Positions 20,806 to 30,810 are shown, counted from the first letter of the stretch. The stretch is 64,000 bases of DNA from an uncultured Pelagibacteraceae bacterium (GCA_902625715.1 CACOCP010000001.1:186001-250000), one strand, 5' to 3'. Translations and numbers: made by a program. Notes: generated from the letters alone by a model not told the origin.

Positions 20806-21562
20806 TCTTCATGCTTTAAAAGCAATATATTTTCATGAAATGGATCGTTTTAGAAGAACTCTATATCAATCATTACTTTCTCCTGTTTTGTCCACCTCTC
20901 TTTATTTTATCGTTTTTGGTTCAGTAATTGGGGATTATGTAAAAAATATTGATGGAATTAGCTATGGTTCTTACATAGTACCAGGATTATTAATGTTAAC
21001 TTTGTTAACACAGTCAATCAGCAACACCTCATTTGGAATATTTTTTCCAAAATTTAATGGAACTATTTATGAGATATTGGCAGCACCAATCTCAACTTTT
21101 GAAGTTGTTTTAGCTTTTGTTGGTGCCGGAGCAACTAAAACTTTAATAGTTGGTGTAATTATATTTATCACATCATTATTTTTTGTAGACGTCTCAGTTA
21201 AGTATCCATTTCTTATGATATTTCTACTAGTTCTTGTGGCTTTCACTTTTGCACTATTTGGCTTTTTAATTGGATTGATGAGTTCTAATTTTGAACAAAT
21301 GTCTATAGTCCCAACTCTAGTAATTACACCCATGGTTTTTTTAGGAGGAAGTCTATATTCCCTAGACATGCTACCTCAATTTTGGCAAACAGTAACTTAT
21401 TTTAATCCAGTTGTTTATCTAATTAATGGAATGAGATTTTCTTTTTATGGTGTTTCTGATTTTAATATATGGATAAGTATAACTTGTATGGTTATTTTTC
21501 TTGTTATGTGTGTAACAGCAGTATCTGTTCTACTTAAAAAAGGATATAATATTAAACAATAA
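20795..21562 (+). CDS. ABC-2 type transporter permease
   Basis: 255 aa, six hydrophobic segments; overlaps the ATPase gene. Confidence 0.9.
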   Translation: MKFNLHALKAIYFHEMDRFRRTLYQSLLSPVLSTSLYFIVFGSVIGDYVKNIDGISYGSYIVPGLLMLTLLTQSISNTSFGIFFPKFNGTIYEILAAPISTFEVVLAFVGAGATKTLIVGVIIFITSLFFVDVSVKYPFLMIFLLVLVAFTFALFGFLIGLMSSNFEQMSIVPTLVITPMVFLGGSLYSLDMLPQFWQTVTYFNPVVYLINGMRFSFYGVSDFNIWISITCMVIFLVMCVTAVSVLLKKGYNIKQ

Positions 21563-21567
21563 ATAAT

Positions 21568-21738
21568 TTGAATTTAGAACAATTAATACCTGCTATCTCA
21601 CTAATTGCAGTTTTAATATTAGTATTACCAGCATTTATTAAGACAAATTCAAATTTAAAACAATTTTTAAAAAATTTATCAATTTGGATTATAGTAATTT
21701 TACTAGTGAGTCTAATTTCTTATATAATTTTTAACTAG
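21568..21738 (+). CDS. Small membrane protein (56 aa, TTG start, not in ORF track)
   Basis: Translates to MNLEQLIPAISLIAVLILVLPAFIKTNSNLKQFLKNLSIWIIVILLVSLISYIIFN; two TM segments, directly follows the ABC-2 permease. Confidence 0.5.
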   Translation: MNLEQLIPAISLIAVLILVLPAFIKTNSNLKQFLKNLSIWIIVILLVSLISYIIFN

Positions 21739-22873
21739 CTACTAAACTTTTTTTTGGATCAAAAAATGGTTTATCGACAATAGTACTATTTATAATTTCA
21801 TTTTCTATCTTTACTTTTAATTTATGGCCAATTGCTGTGTAATGAATATCAATCATTGCAAGTGCAATATTTTTTTTTAGTCTTGGTGAATAAATCGCAG
21901 ATGTAATCTTTCCAATTTTGATATTTTTCTCATTTAAAACTTGCCAGAACTTTGTATTTGGTCCTAAAAGTGGTTCACATTCTAACACTAAACCGACTTG
22001 TTTTCTTGCAACACCAACTTCTTTGATATTTTTTAATGCTTTCTTGCCAATAAAATTTATTTTACTATCTAAATTCACTAATCTATCAAGACCTAATTCG
22101 TAAGGGTTGGTATTAATATCCGCATCAGCATGATAAGATAACATTCCACCTTCAATTCTTCTAATAGAAGATGTATGACCTGGTTTAATTTCAAATTCTT
22201 TTCCAGCTTCCATTATCGTTTCATATAACTCATCACCCTTTGACCCATCTTGTAAATATAATTCATAGCCAAGTTCACTTGACCAACCTGTTCTTGATAC
22301 AATTAATGGGATGCCATTTAAATTATAATTTTTTAACCAATAATATTTTAAATCTTTTATACTTTCGCCAAATAATTTTATCATAATTTTTTTGGAGTTA
22401 GGTCCCTGCAATTGTAAAGGAGAAACATCTGGCTCTAAAATTTTAACATCTAGATTTGAGTACACAGCAACTCCTTGCGCCCATAATAGAATATCACTGT
22501 CTGCTAAAGATAGCCAAAAACGTTTCTCCTCTAATCTCAAAAGAACAGGATCGTTTAAAATACCACCATTACTATTGACTATTAAAATATATTTGCATTG
22601 CCCGACTGAAAGTTTTGACAGATCTCTTGGTGTAAGAATTTGAACAAACTTATAAGCATCTGGTCCTGTTATTTCTACTTGTCTTTCAACAGCTACGTCA
22701 CATAGAATTGCTTTTTCAATCAAATTCCAAAAATTTTGCTCAGGATCTCCAAAATCCCTAGGAATATACATATGATTATATACAGAAAATCCTTTAGCAC
22801 CCCATCTTACCGTAGCATTAAAAAAAGGAGATTTTCTTATTTGTGTACCAAAACCAAAATTTTTATCCATCAT
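21731..22873 (-). CDS. GcvT/DmdA-family aminomethyltransferase-like protein
   Basis: WGAKGFSVYNHMYIPRDFGDPEQ, CDVAVERQVEITGPDAYKFVQILTPRDLSKL, GPNSKK, RTGWSSELGYELYL; DMSP demethylase-like N-terminus but clade uncertain. Confidence 0.75.
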   Translation of the reverse strand: MMDKNFGFGTQIRKSPFFNATVRWGAKGFSVYNHMYIPRDFGDPEQNFWNLIEKAILCDVAVERQVEITGPDAYKFVQILTPRDLSKLSVGQCKYILIVNSNGGILNDPVLLRLEEKRFWLSLADSDILLWAQGVAVYSNLDVKILEPDVSPLQLQGPNSKKIMIKLFGESIKDLKYYWLKNYNLNGIPLIVSRTGWSSELGYELYLQDGSKGDELYETIMEAGKEFEIKPGHTSSIRRIEGGMLSYHADADINTNPYELGLDRLVNLDSKINFIGKKALKNIKEVGVARKQVGLVLECEPLLGPNTKFWQVLNEKNIKIGKITSAIYSPRLKKNIALAMIDIHYTAIGHKLKVKIENEIINSTIVDKPFFDPKKSLVAS

Positions 22874-22972
22874 TCCGTGTGATTAACAGATAGTAAGTTG
22901 TATGCAAAGAAATTAATTTTTAAGACTATTTAAACAATTTAAAAATTAATCTTATTGGTTTATTTTGTTTGA

Positions 22973-23137
22973 ATGTTAAAAATTATTATTCCAGTAATTG
23001 CTTTATTACTTTTAGTTATATTTTGGAAAAAAGTTGAGGAATTTTTTTTTAATAAATTTAAAATTAAAATTAATTATATAATTTTAATATTTGTAATAAT
23101 TGCATCATTTATTATTGGAATATTATTATACGATTAA
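22973..23137 (+). CDS. Small membrane protein (54 aa, not in ORF track)
   Basis: MLKIIIPVIALLLLVIFWKKVEEFFFNKFKIKINYIILIFVIIASFIIGILLYD. Confidence 0.45.
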   Translation: MLKIIIPVIALLLLVIFWKKVEEFFFNKFKIKINYIILIFVIIASFIIGILLYD

Positions 23138-23216
23138 ATAAAAAAACAACTTCCTAATTTGAATATTTAAAGATATTTAGAAATAAATTAATGTTTCGTT
23201 CAAAACATCGCAATCA

Positions 23217-23963
23217 ATGGAAATAAACCTACTTTTTTTCATAACTGTAGTTCCAGCTATAATTCTTTTTGGTATTGCTAAATCTGGTTTAGGTGGATCC
23301 ATTGCTTTGATTTCAATTCCGCTAATGACACTCTCAATGTCATTAACAGAGGCACTTGCGATAATTTTACCAATTCTAATATTTTCTGATTTTATTGCCA
23401 TGTATAGATTTAGGAAGGAGTATGATATTGATACATTAAAATTAATAGTTCCATCAGCTGCAGTTGGTATAGTAATTGGATCTTTCACATTCTCATATTT
23501 TTCTGAAGATTTATTAAAATTTATTGTTGCATTGATGGGATTTCTATTTTCTGGTCATTATTTTTTATTCAAAAAAAATAAAATAATACCTAAAAAAAAA
23601 AATTTTTTGAAAGGATCAATATTTACAACAATCGCAGGATTTACATCTTTTTGTGTCCACGCTGGTGGAACTCCTACAAGTATTTATTTATTACCTTTAA
23701 GAATGAAAAAAGAAATTTATGTTGGAACAAGAGTTATCTTTTTTACTTTTGTAAACTTAATTAAACTTCCACTTTACATTCAACTGTCGATGATGAATGT
23801 TAAAACAATAATTAGTTCTATAATTTTATTTCCATTGTCAATTTTAGGAATTTATATTGGTTTTAAGTTATTAAAAATAATAGAGGAAACATTGTTTTAT
23901 AACATAATTTATTGTCTAATCTTTTTAACAAGTACTAAGTTAATGTATGATTTTTTAATTTAA
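23217..23963 (+). CDS. TSUP (TauE/SafE-like) family permease
   Basis: 248 aa with GIAKSGLGGSIALISIPLMTL and FTSFCVHAGGTPTSIYLLPL TSUP repeats. Confidence 0.8.
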   Translation: MEINLLFFITVVPAIILFGIAKSGLGGSIALISIPLMTLSMSLTEALAIILPILIFSDFIAMYRFRKEYDIDTLKLIVPSAAVGIVIGSFTFSYFSEDLLKFIVALMGFLFSGHYFLFKKNKIIPKKKNFLKGSIFTTIAGFTSFCVHAGGTPTSIYLLPLRMKKEIYVGTRVIFFTFVNLIKLPLYIQLSMMNVKTIISSIILFPLSILGIYIGFKLLKIIEETLFYNIIYCLIFLTSTKLMYDFLI

Positions 23964-23995
23964 ATCTTTCAAAAAAAAATAAATTATGTATAAAG

Positions 23996-24063
23996 TTTTT
24001 AGGGGTGTCCATTTGGACTGAGAAATACTCTTTGAACCTGTCCGGTAATTCAGAAAGGGAAAA
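23996..24063 (+). promoter_or_regulatory. TPP riboswitch (THI element)
   Basis: AGGGGTGTCC-ATTT-GGACTGAGAAATACTCTTTGAACCTGTCCGGTAATTCAGAAAGGGAAAA; contains CTGAGA, TTTGAACCTG and the GGTAATTC...AGAAAGGGA core; immediately upstream of the symporter ATG. Confidence 0.92.
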
Positions 24064-25494
24064 ATGAATAGTTTATATTTTTTAAGTCAATTATCATCAA
24101 TTTTACTAATTATAGGTATATCAATTTCATTTGTTATAATTGGATTATTTTATTCAAAAAAGTTCAAAGGATTAAATAATTATTTATTAGCTAATCGATC
24201 TGTAGAAACTTTCTCTTTGACATCAAGTTTAGTTGCATCTGCTTTAGGTGCGTGGATATTATTTGGTCCAGCCTCAGCTGCAACTTGGGGCGGGATAGGA
24301 GCAGTTATTGGATATGCTTTAGGAGCAGCTTTCCCATTATTTATTTTAATTTACTTAGGTAACAAATTTAGAGGTATTTATCCAAAAGGCAGAACATTAA
24401 TTGAGGTGATTAGACTAAGATATGGAAAAAGTCTTTTTAAACTTATCTTACTATTATCTATATTTTATATGACAATTTTCTTAATTGCGGAAGTTACTGC
24501 TGTTTCTTTATTGATTAATTACATTTCTGGGACAGATTTGTGGGTTACGGCATTTATAATTATTATTAGCTCATTAATTTATACATTATATGGGGGATTA
24601 AGAGCATCAATTTTCACTGATAATATACAATTTATTATTTTAATTTTATTATTAATAATATCTTTTAATTTCCTTATTAACTTTAATTTAAGTCACTTTA
24701 ATTTTAATTTTATAAAAGAAACAAAACCTCACTTATTATCTTTTGATTATCTCCCTAATTTTACTGCAGGACTAACATTTTTTATAGCTGTAGCGGCTAC
24801 AAATTTGTTTCATCAAGGAAATTGGCAGCGTGTTTATGCTGCAAAAAACAAAAAAGTTTTAACTAAAAGTTTAATAATTTCATTTATAATTATTATTCCT
24901 GTAGTTTTTTTTATGGGATTTTCAGGTTTAGTGGCTATATCTGCAGGTCAAGTTTCAAATCCAGATCTTGCTTTTTTTCAGTTATTACTCAAAGATCAAT
25001 TTTTAAGTATCTCAATAATAATAATATTTTTGGCAGTTTCATTAACTATTAGTAGTATTGATACTATAATCAATGCAATTTCAAGTTTGATAATTGTTGA
25101 TGGTAATAAAATAATTAAAAATAATAATTACGATTTATTATCAAAACAAATTATTATTTTGTTATCTTTAATATCTTTATTCGTTGCATCAAAAGGTTTT
25201 AGTATTTTGTACTTATTTTTATTGGCTGATTTATTTTGTTGTGCAGCTGCACTAAGTATATTTTATGGATTTTATTCAAAATCCTTTTCAGAAAAAAAAG
25301 CTTATGTTTCAATTTTGATTGGTTTATTGGCTGGATTGTTGTTGTTTCCAAGTCCAGATTTTTCTAAATCAATATTAATTGGAATTTTATTTCCTGCAAA
25401 TTTATTTCCAAATTTTTTTTCTCAATCACTGTTATTTTTATCATTTATAACAGCAACATTTGTACCAGCAATAATTTGGAGAATTAAAGATTGA
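24064..25494 (+). CDS. thiV: Sodium:solute symporter family transporter, putative thiamin-pyrimidine (HMP) transporter
   Basis: 476 aa SSS-family protein directly under a TPP riboswitch, the arrangement described for SAR11 thiV. Confidence 0.8.
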   Translation: MNSLYFLSQLSSILLIIGISISFVIIGLFYSKKFKGLNNYLLANRSVETFSLTSSLVASALGAWILFGPASAATWGGIGAVIGYALGAAFPLFILIYLGNKFRGIYPKGRTLIEVIRLRYGKSLFKLILLLSIFYMTIFLIAEVTAVSLLINYISGTDLWVTAFIIIISSLIYTLYGGLRASIFTDNIQFIILILLLIISFNFLINFNLSHFNFNFIKETKPHLLSFDYLPNFTAGLTFFIAVAATNLFHQGNWQRVYAAKNKKVLTKSLIISFIIIIPVVFFMGFSGLVAISAGQVSNPDLAFFQLLLKDQFLSISIIIIFLAVSLTISSIDTIINAISSLIIVDGNKIIKNNNYDLLSKQIIILLSLISLFVASKGFSILYLFLLADLFCCAAALSIFYGFYSKSFSEKKAYVSILIGLLAGLLLFPSPDFSKSILIGILFPANLFPNFFSQSLLFLSFITATFVPAIIWRIKD

Positions 25495-25510
25495 TATTTA
25501 AATAAATTTT

Positions 25511-25900
25511 TTAAATAATTATAATAAGTAGTAGCCCAATTTGTAAGAAATTTATAATTACAGATAGCATGTGTGAGTATTTAAATTTCTTTTCTTGTTT
25601 TTCATCTCTGTATTTATTGATTAGTGGCATTAATACATAATTTGAAATTACAAACAGAACTGTAACACAAGAAATTAAATAAAAATTTAGTTGATACGAT
25701 TTCAATATAATGAATACTAAAGTTAAAATGATACTTAAAAATAAGTTTACGTTGTAATAATACGGGAATATTTTTCTTATAAATTTTCGGGCATTATCTT
25801 CATCAAGTGATGTAAAAGTAACCGGAGCAACAACAAATGAAAAAAAAATCATTATTGCAAGAATTGCTGATGATAAATAAACTACAGCTTGTTCAAACAT
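25511..25900 (-). CDS. DUF4149/TMEM205-like membrane protein
   Basis: FFSFVVAPVTFTSLDEDNARKFIRKIFPYYYNVN. Confidence 0.65.
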   Translation of the reverse strand: MFEQAVVYLSSAILAIMIFFSFVVAPVTFTSLDEDNARKFIRKIFPYYYNVNLFLSIILTLVFIILKSYQLNFYLISCVTVLFVISNYVLMPLINKYRDEKQEKKFKYSHMLSVIINFLQIGLLLIIII

Positions 25901-25904
25901 ATTA

Positions 25905-26207
25905 CTAAACTACTACTTCAAAACCTTCAAAATTTGGAGCACCTAAATATAAATCTCTATGCTGTCCTGCGTTTTTATGTGCTAATTTAAATGCCTCAGA
26001 TTTAGTCCAGTTTATAAAATCTTTTTTAGATTTCCATACACTATGCGATGCATATAAAGAATATTCGTCATTCGTCTCACCTTTTACTAAATGAAATTCC
26101 TTGAAGCCCTCTACATTACTCAAATGTGTATCTCTTTCTCTCCAAACTTTTTCAAAGTCTTTTTCTTTTCCAAGTACTATTTTAAATCTATTCATTGCTA
26201 TAAACAT
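25905..26207 (-). CDS. Antibiotic biosynthesis monooxygenase/IsdG-like ferredoxin-fold protein
   Basis: MFIAMNRFKIVLGKEKDFEKVWRERDTHLSNVEGFKEFHLVKG...HSVWKSKKDFINWTKSEAFKLAH. Confidence 0.75.
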   Translation of the reverse strand: MFIAMNRFKIVLGKEKDFEKVWRERDTHLSNVEGFKEFHLVKGETNDEYSLYASHSVWKSKKDFINWTKSEAFKLAHKNAGQHRDLYLGAPNFEGFEVVV

Positions 26208-26354
26208 CAGGCTATTTATCTACCTAGAAAATTTAGTATTATCTGCAGATTGTCGCATAATATCAGCTTTAATAATCAACCTAAATAAACCCAATTTAGT
26301 AGACAATTTTTTTGTTTAACTCGCAAAAACTGAAAAAATATCCATATTGATAGT

Positions 26355-27020
26355 ATGGACAACTTAAAAAAACATTATGAAGTCAAAAACTTTAGTGACA
26401 GAGTAGCGTTAGGTTTTACGAAGTTTTTAAGATTTTTAGCTGATACTTTCTTTAAGAAAAGATATGGCCATAGAGCTGTAGTGTTAGAAACTGTTGCAGC
26501 AGTCCCCGGTATGGTTGGAGGTATGCTGTTGCACTTAAAATCTTTAAGAAAAATGGAAGACGATAAAGGTTGGATTAAAATTTTACTAGATGAAGCAGCA
26601 AATGAAAGAATGCACTTAATGACATTTATAGAAGTTGCAAAACCAACTTTATTAGAAAGAGCTATTATTATGATGGCTCAGTTTATTTTTATTATAATGT
26701 ACCTATTTATTTATATTGTATCACCTAAAACTGCACACAGAATTGTTGGTTATTTCGAAGAAGAGGCAGTAGTGAGCTATACAGACTATTTAAATGAATT
26801 AGAAACAGGAAAAATTCAAGATCAACCAGCACCAGAAATTGCAATTAATTATTGGAATCTTCCTTTACATGCTACTTTAAAAGATGTTGTAAGAGTTATA
26901 AGAGATGATGAAGCTGGTCATCGAGACGTTAATCATAGCTTTGCAGACATTCTTGAAAGAAGAAAAGAAACCCAAACAGATAAAACTGTTCCTCAAGAAA
27001 AAAAACTTAGTCAAGAATAA
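26355..27020 (+). CDS. aox: Alternative oxidase (cyanide-insensitive quinol oxidase)
   Basis: Diiron motifs [55 protein letters not shown]. Confidence 0.92.
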   Translation: MDNLKKHYEVKNFSDRVALGFTKFLRFLADTFFKKRYGHRAVVLETVAAVPGMVGGMLLHLKSLRKMEDDKGWIKILLDEAANERMHLMTFIEVAKPTLLERAIIMMAQFIFIIMYLFIYIVSPKTAHRIVGYFEEEAVVSYTDYLNELETGKIQDQPAPEIAINYWNLPLHATLKDVVRVIRDDEAGHRDVNHSFADILERRKETQTDKTVPQEKKLSQE

Positions 27021-27043
27021 ATATTAGAAAGGGTAATCAAATA

Positions 27044-27484
27044 ATGGCAAATGAAATAAATATACTCTGGGCATCTATGTCTGGAACAGCAGAGGATGTT
27101 GCTAAAAACTTTGAGACTAAAGCATCAGATATGGGATTTCAAACTAATTTATTAGAACTTAATGATGTTTCAATGAATGATCTTGAGAAAATGCAAAATG
27201 TTGCAATTATTACTTCTACTACTGGTGTAGGAGATTTACCTACAAATGGAGATGATTTTTGGCTAGATTTAGAAAAAAGTGATAAAAATTTTTCAAAAGT
27301 AAATTATAGTGTGTGTGCACTAGGAGACAGATCTCATGAGATATTTTGTGGCGCAGGCAATAAGGTAAATAAAAAACTTATAGAATTAGGCGCTAATCAA
27401 ATTATCGAGATTCAAGAATGTGATGGATCTGATGAAGGTTCAGATGAATGGGGAAATAAATTTTTAAATAAAATTAAATCATAA
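27044..27484 (+). CDS. Flavodoxin (MioC-like)
   Basis: WASMSGTAEDVAKNFETKA, TSTTGVGDLPTNGDDFW, ALGDRSHEIFCGAG. Confidence 0.85.
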   Translation: MANEINILWASMSGTAEDVAKNFETKASDMGFQTNLLELNDVSMNDLEKMQNVAIITSTTGVGDLPTNGDDFWLDLEKSDKNFSKVNYSVCALGDRSHEIFCGAGNKVNKKLIELGANQIIEIQECDGSDEGSDEWGNKFLNKIKS

Positions 27485-27499
27485 AACGAAAGGAAAAAA

Positions 27500-27745
27500 A
27501 TGAAAAAAACAATTATAACACTAATACTTACATTAATGACAAGTTCTGCATTTGCTTATTCTTGTCCAGCGTTGTGGGCAGAATTAGATTATGAAATTAA
27601 AGCAGCGAAAGATGCAAATATGTCTGATGCTAAAATTAAAGCAATACAAAAATTAAGAGATCTAGGAAAAAAAGCACATGATGATGGTAATCATAAAAAT
27701 TCCGAGGACTTGCTTAATATTGGACTAACACTTATCAAAGGATAA
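27500..27745 (+). CDS. Small secreted protein of unknown function
   Basis: 81 aa with signal peptide MKKTIITLILTLMTSSAFA; same strand and tightly spaced after flavodoxin. Confidence 0.6.
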   Translation: MKKTIITLILTLMTSSAFAYSCPALWAELDYEIKAAKDANMSDAKIKAIQKLRDLGKKAHDDGNHKNSEDLLNIGLTLIKG

Positions 27746-27802
27746 ATTTACTTTTATACAAGTTGCGATATATTCTTTTTTGAATAAGATAATACCTAAA
27801 TT

Positions 27803-28912
27803 ATGTTAACTTACCTTTTGCCATTCTTGGTATTAATTTTAATAGTCGTATTTATTCACGAATATGGTCATTATTATTTTGCTAAAAAATATGGAGTTGG
27901 AGTAACTGATTTTTCTATTGGTTTTGGAAAAGAGATATTTGGCTGGAATGATAAATCTGGTACAAGATGGAAGATTTGTTGGATACCTTTAGGTGGATAT
28001 GTCAAATTTTTTGGAGATAGGAATGTTTTTTCGCAAGCAGATCAAGAAGAACTACTAAAAAAATATAATAAAGAAGATCAAGCTAAATTATTTGTTACAA
28101 AACCATTATATCAACGTGCGTGGATTGTTTTTGGTGGCCCGTTAGCCAACTTTATCTTAGCAATATTAATTTTTCTTTTTATTTACATGTTTATTGGCAA
28201 AGATTTTACTCCAGCCGTAATAGATGAAGTACAAAAAGATAGCCCTGCTGAAATTGCTGGAATGAAGAAAAACGACATTATTTTAGAGATCGACAATAAT
28301 AAGGTAGAAAGCATTTTAGACGTTTCGAAATTTATAGCTATGTCGACATCAGATTTTGTTGATTTTAAAATATCAAGATATGACAAAGAAATTTTATTAA
28401 AAGTAAAACCCAATATTGTAGAAAGTGAGGATAACCTAGGTAATAAATTAAAAAAACGAATGGTTGGAATAAAATTAAGTCCTTATAATAATGAGATAAA
28501 CCATGTAAAATTAGGTCCATTTCAAGCTTTTATGCATTCAATGAATGAAGTTTACTTCGTCACAACTTCATCACTTAAATATTTAGGATCAATGTTTATT
28601 GGCAAAGGTGATACTTCTCAGCTAGGTGGGCCAATAAGAATTGCTAAAATATCGGGACAAGTTGCGGAATTTGGTATTATTCCATTTATTAGTATGATGG
28701 CCTATATCTCAATAAGCCTTGGTTTAATTAACCTATTTCCCATTCCAATGTTAGATGGAGGTCATTTAATGTTTTACGGATTTGAGAAAATCTTGGGACG
28801 TCCCTTAAGCCAAAAAACTCAAGAGGGTTTTTTTCGAATCGGAATGTTTTTGTTGCTTTCATTGATGTTTTTTGTGACATTTAATGACCTTCGAGATTTG
28901 GGCTTATTTTAA
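27803..28912 (+). CDS. rseP: RIP metalloprotease RseP (site-2 protease)
   Basis: FIHEYGHYYFAKKYGVGV (HExxH), PDZ domain, NLFPIPMLDGGHL. Confidence 0.95.
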   Translation: MLTYLLPFLVLILIVVFIHEYGHYYFAKKYGVGVTDFSIGFGKEIFGWNDKSGTRWKICWIPLGGYVKFFGDRNVFSQADQEELLKKYNKEDQAKLFVTKPLYQRAWIVFGGPLANFILAILIFLFIYMFIGKDFTPAVIDEVQKDSPAEIAGMKKNDIILEIDNNKVESILDVSKFIAMSTSDFVDFKISRYDKEILLKVKPNIVESEDNLGNKLKKRMVGIKLSPYNNEINHVKLGPFQAFMHSMNEVYFVTTSSLKYLGSMFIGKGDTSQLGGPIRIAKISGQVAEFGIIPFISMMAYISISLGLINLFPIPMLDGGHLMFYGFEKILGRPLSQKTQEGFFRIGMFLLLSLMFFVTFNDLRDLGLF

Positions 28913-29058
28913 AGGGTTTTTTTGTTTAAAAAAACCAATAAAATCAAAGGTTTTCTATCACTATATATTGTATAAAATATTTTATCACACACTAAAAAAA
29001 AACTTGAAATATCAACGATTTTGTTAAGTATTAGTCTATTAAACCTGGAGCTAAAAAA

Positions 29059-29334
29059 ATGAATAAAAAACAATTAGTCGCTAAATTAGCTGGTTCTTTA
29101 AACCAAAGTAAAGCTGATGCGGAGCGTACTTTTGATACCATAACAAACACTATATTGGATGCATTGAAGAATGATGATTCAGTAAAAATAGCCGGTTTTG
29201 GTACGTATAAAGTGGCTAAAAGAAAAGCAAGAATTGGAAGAAATCCAAGAACTGGAGAGCAAATCCAAATAGCTGCTTCTCAAAAGGTAAAATTTTTACC
29301 TGCCAAAGCGCTCAAAGAAGTTTTCAATAAGTAA
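29059..29334 (+). CDS. hup: HU family DNA-binding protein
   Basis: MNKKQLVAKLAGSLNQSKADAERTFDTI... GFGTYKVAKRKARIGRNPRTGEQIQI. Confidence 0.95.
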   Translation: MNKKQLVAKLAGSLNQSKADAERTFDTITNTILDALKNDDSVKIAGFGTYKVAKRKARIGRNPRTGEQIQIAASQKVKFLPAKALKEVFNK

Positions 29335-29343
29335 ACTTTTTTC

Positions 29344-29383
29344 AAACAGCCTTTATTAAGAAAAAACTTAATAAAGGCTGTTT
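29344..29383. terminator. Intrinsic terminator after hup, perfect 17-bp stem
   Basis: AAACAGCCTTTATTAAG(29344-29360)/CTTAATAAAGGCTGTTT(29367-29383), 6-nt loop. Confidence 0.85.
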
Positions 29384-29475
29384 CTATATGCAAATACTGC
29401 ATACCTATTTTTGAGAACAATCAATAGTTTTTACTTTTTTAAAATTTATAAAAACCTTTTTTAATTAATGGAGGT

Positions 29476-30768
29476 TTGATGATAAAAATATTAAATAAGA
29501 TTGTTATATTTTCAATAACATTTCTTTCTTTAACAGAGATAGCTTCGGCAGAAGCATTGTCTGCAGAGGGGCAATATATATTCAACTCACTAGCATTTTA
29601 TATTGGTGGAGTTTTGGTAGCTTTTATGGCTGCAGGTTTTTGTATGTTAGAAAGTGGATTAGTGACCACAAAAAGTGTTTCAACAATTGGAGCTAAAAAT
29701 ATAGGAAAATTTGCTATATGTTCAATTATATTTTTTTTCTTTGGTTATAATCTGGCATATGGGATACCTGAAGGTGGTTATATAGGATCTTTTTCCTTGT
29801 GGTCTGATGGATCAGCAATAGACACCGGTTATTCTGATAGTTCCGATTTCTTTTTTCAGGTAATGTTTGTTTGCGCAACTGTATCTATTGTTTCAGGTGC
29901 AGTAGCTGAAAGAATAAAAATATGGCCTTTCTTTATATTTGCAGTCGCAATGTCTGGTTTTATATATCCAGTTTCAATGGGATGGCAATGGGGCGGCGGC
30001 TGGCTAGCTTCATCTGGCTTTTCAGATTTTGCTGGCTCTACTCTTGTACACGCTTGTGGAGGAGCAGCAGCATTAGCAGGTGTTATAGTTTTAGGTGCTC
30101 GAGAGGGTAGATTTGGTGCCAAAGGAGAAAAAAAATCTTTAGTTCCATTTGCAGCTTCAAGTATTCCTTTAGTCACTCTTGGTACTTTCTTATTGTGGTT
30201 TGGATGGTTTGGCTTCAATGGATTTAGTCAACTTGCGATGGGAACTTTTGATGATGTAAATGCTATTAGTAAAATTGCAGTTAATACACACTTAGCTGGT
30301 GCGGCAGGCACTGTAACAGCTGCAATTGTAACAAGACTACTAGGTGGAAAAACAGATATAGTTATGATGCTTAACGGAGCTCTAGCTGGTTTAGTTGCAA
30401 TAACAGCAGAACCTTTAATGCCATCTCCTATACTTGCAATAGTTATTGGCTCAATAGGATCAATAATCATGTACTTTGGAACTAAATTTCTAGAACTTCA
30501 AAGATTAGATGATGTTGTTGGAGCAATTCCAGTTCACATGTTTGCTGGTATATTTGGAACACTAGCAGTTCCTATGAGTAATCCTGATACAAACTTTGGC
30601 ACACAATTTTTGGGAGTAATTTCAGTTTGTGTATTTAGTTTTATTCTTTCTTATGTTGTATTTAAAGTTCTTAAGCAAACTATAGGCTTAAGAATAAGTA
30701 AGGAAGCTGAAAAACTTGGAACAGATAAAGCCGAGGTTGGTGTAATTGCTTACTCAATTAGAGATTAA
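29476..30768 (+). CDS. amt: Ammonium transporter
   Basis: 430 aa; AGFCMLESGLVTTKSVSTIGAKN, GWQWGGGWL, DFAGSTLVHACGGAAALAGVIVLGAREGRFG, VHMFAGIFGTLAV. Confidence 0.95.
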   Translation: MMIKILNKIVIFSITFLSLTEIASAEALSAEGQYIFNSLAFYIGGVLVAFMAAGFCMLESGLVTTKSVSTIGAKNIGKFAICSIIFFFFGYNLAYGIPEGGYIGSFSLWSDGSAIDTGYSDSSDFFFQVMFVCATVSIVSGAVAERIKIWPFFIFAVAMSGFIYPVSMGWQWGGGWLASSGFSDFAGSTLVHACGGAAALAGVIVLGAREGRFGAKGEKKSLVPFAASSIPLVTLGTFLLWFGWFGFNGFSQLAMGTFDDVNAISKIAVNTHLAGAAGTVTAAIVTRLLGGKTDIVMMLNGALAGLVAITAEPLMPSPILAIVIGSIGSIIMYFGTKFLELQRLDDVVGAIPVHMFAGIFGTLAVPMSNPDTNFGTQFLGVISVCVFSFILSYVVFKVLKQTIGLRISKEAEKLGTDKAEVGVIAYSIRD

Positions 30769-30780
30769 TTTCTCTCTCTA

Positions 30781-30810
30781 AAAATCTGGGGTTAAAATAC
30801 CCCAGATTTT
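30781..30810. terminator. Intrinsic terminator between amt and the bcp-like gene (bidirectional)
   Basis: AAAATCTGGGGT/ACCCCAGATTTT 12-bp stem, loop TAAAAT, flanked by convergent genes. Confidence 0.85.

Noticed and set aside
28915-28936. GGTTTTTTT-GTTT-AAAAAAACC hairpin after rseP
   Set aside because: Almost all A:T pairs and no clean T-run; too weak to call a terminator
29856-30218. 120-aa minus ORF antisense to amt
   Set aside because: Antisense to a conserved ammonium transporter; no recognisable domain
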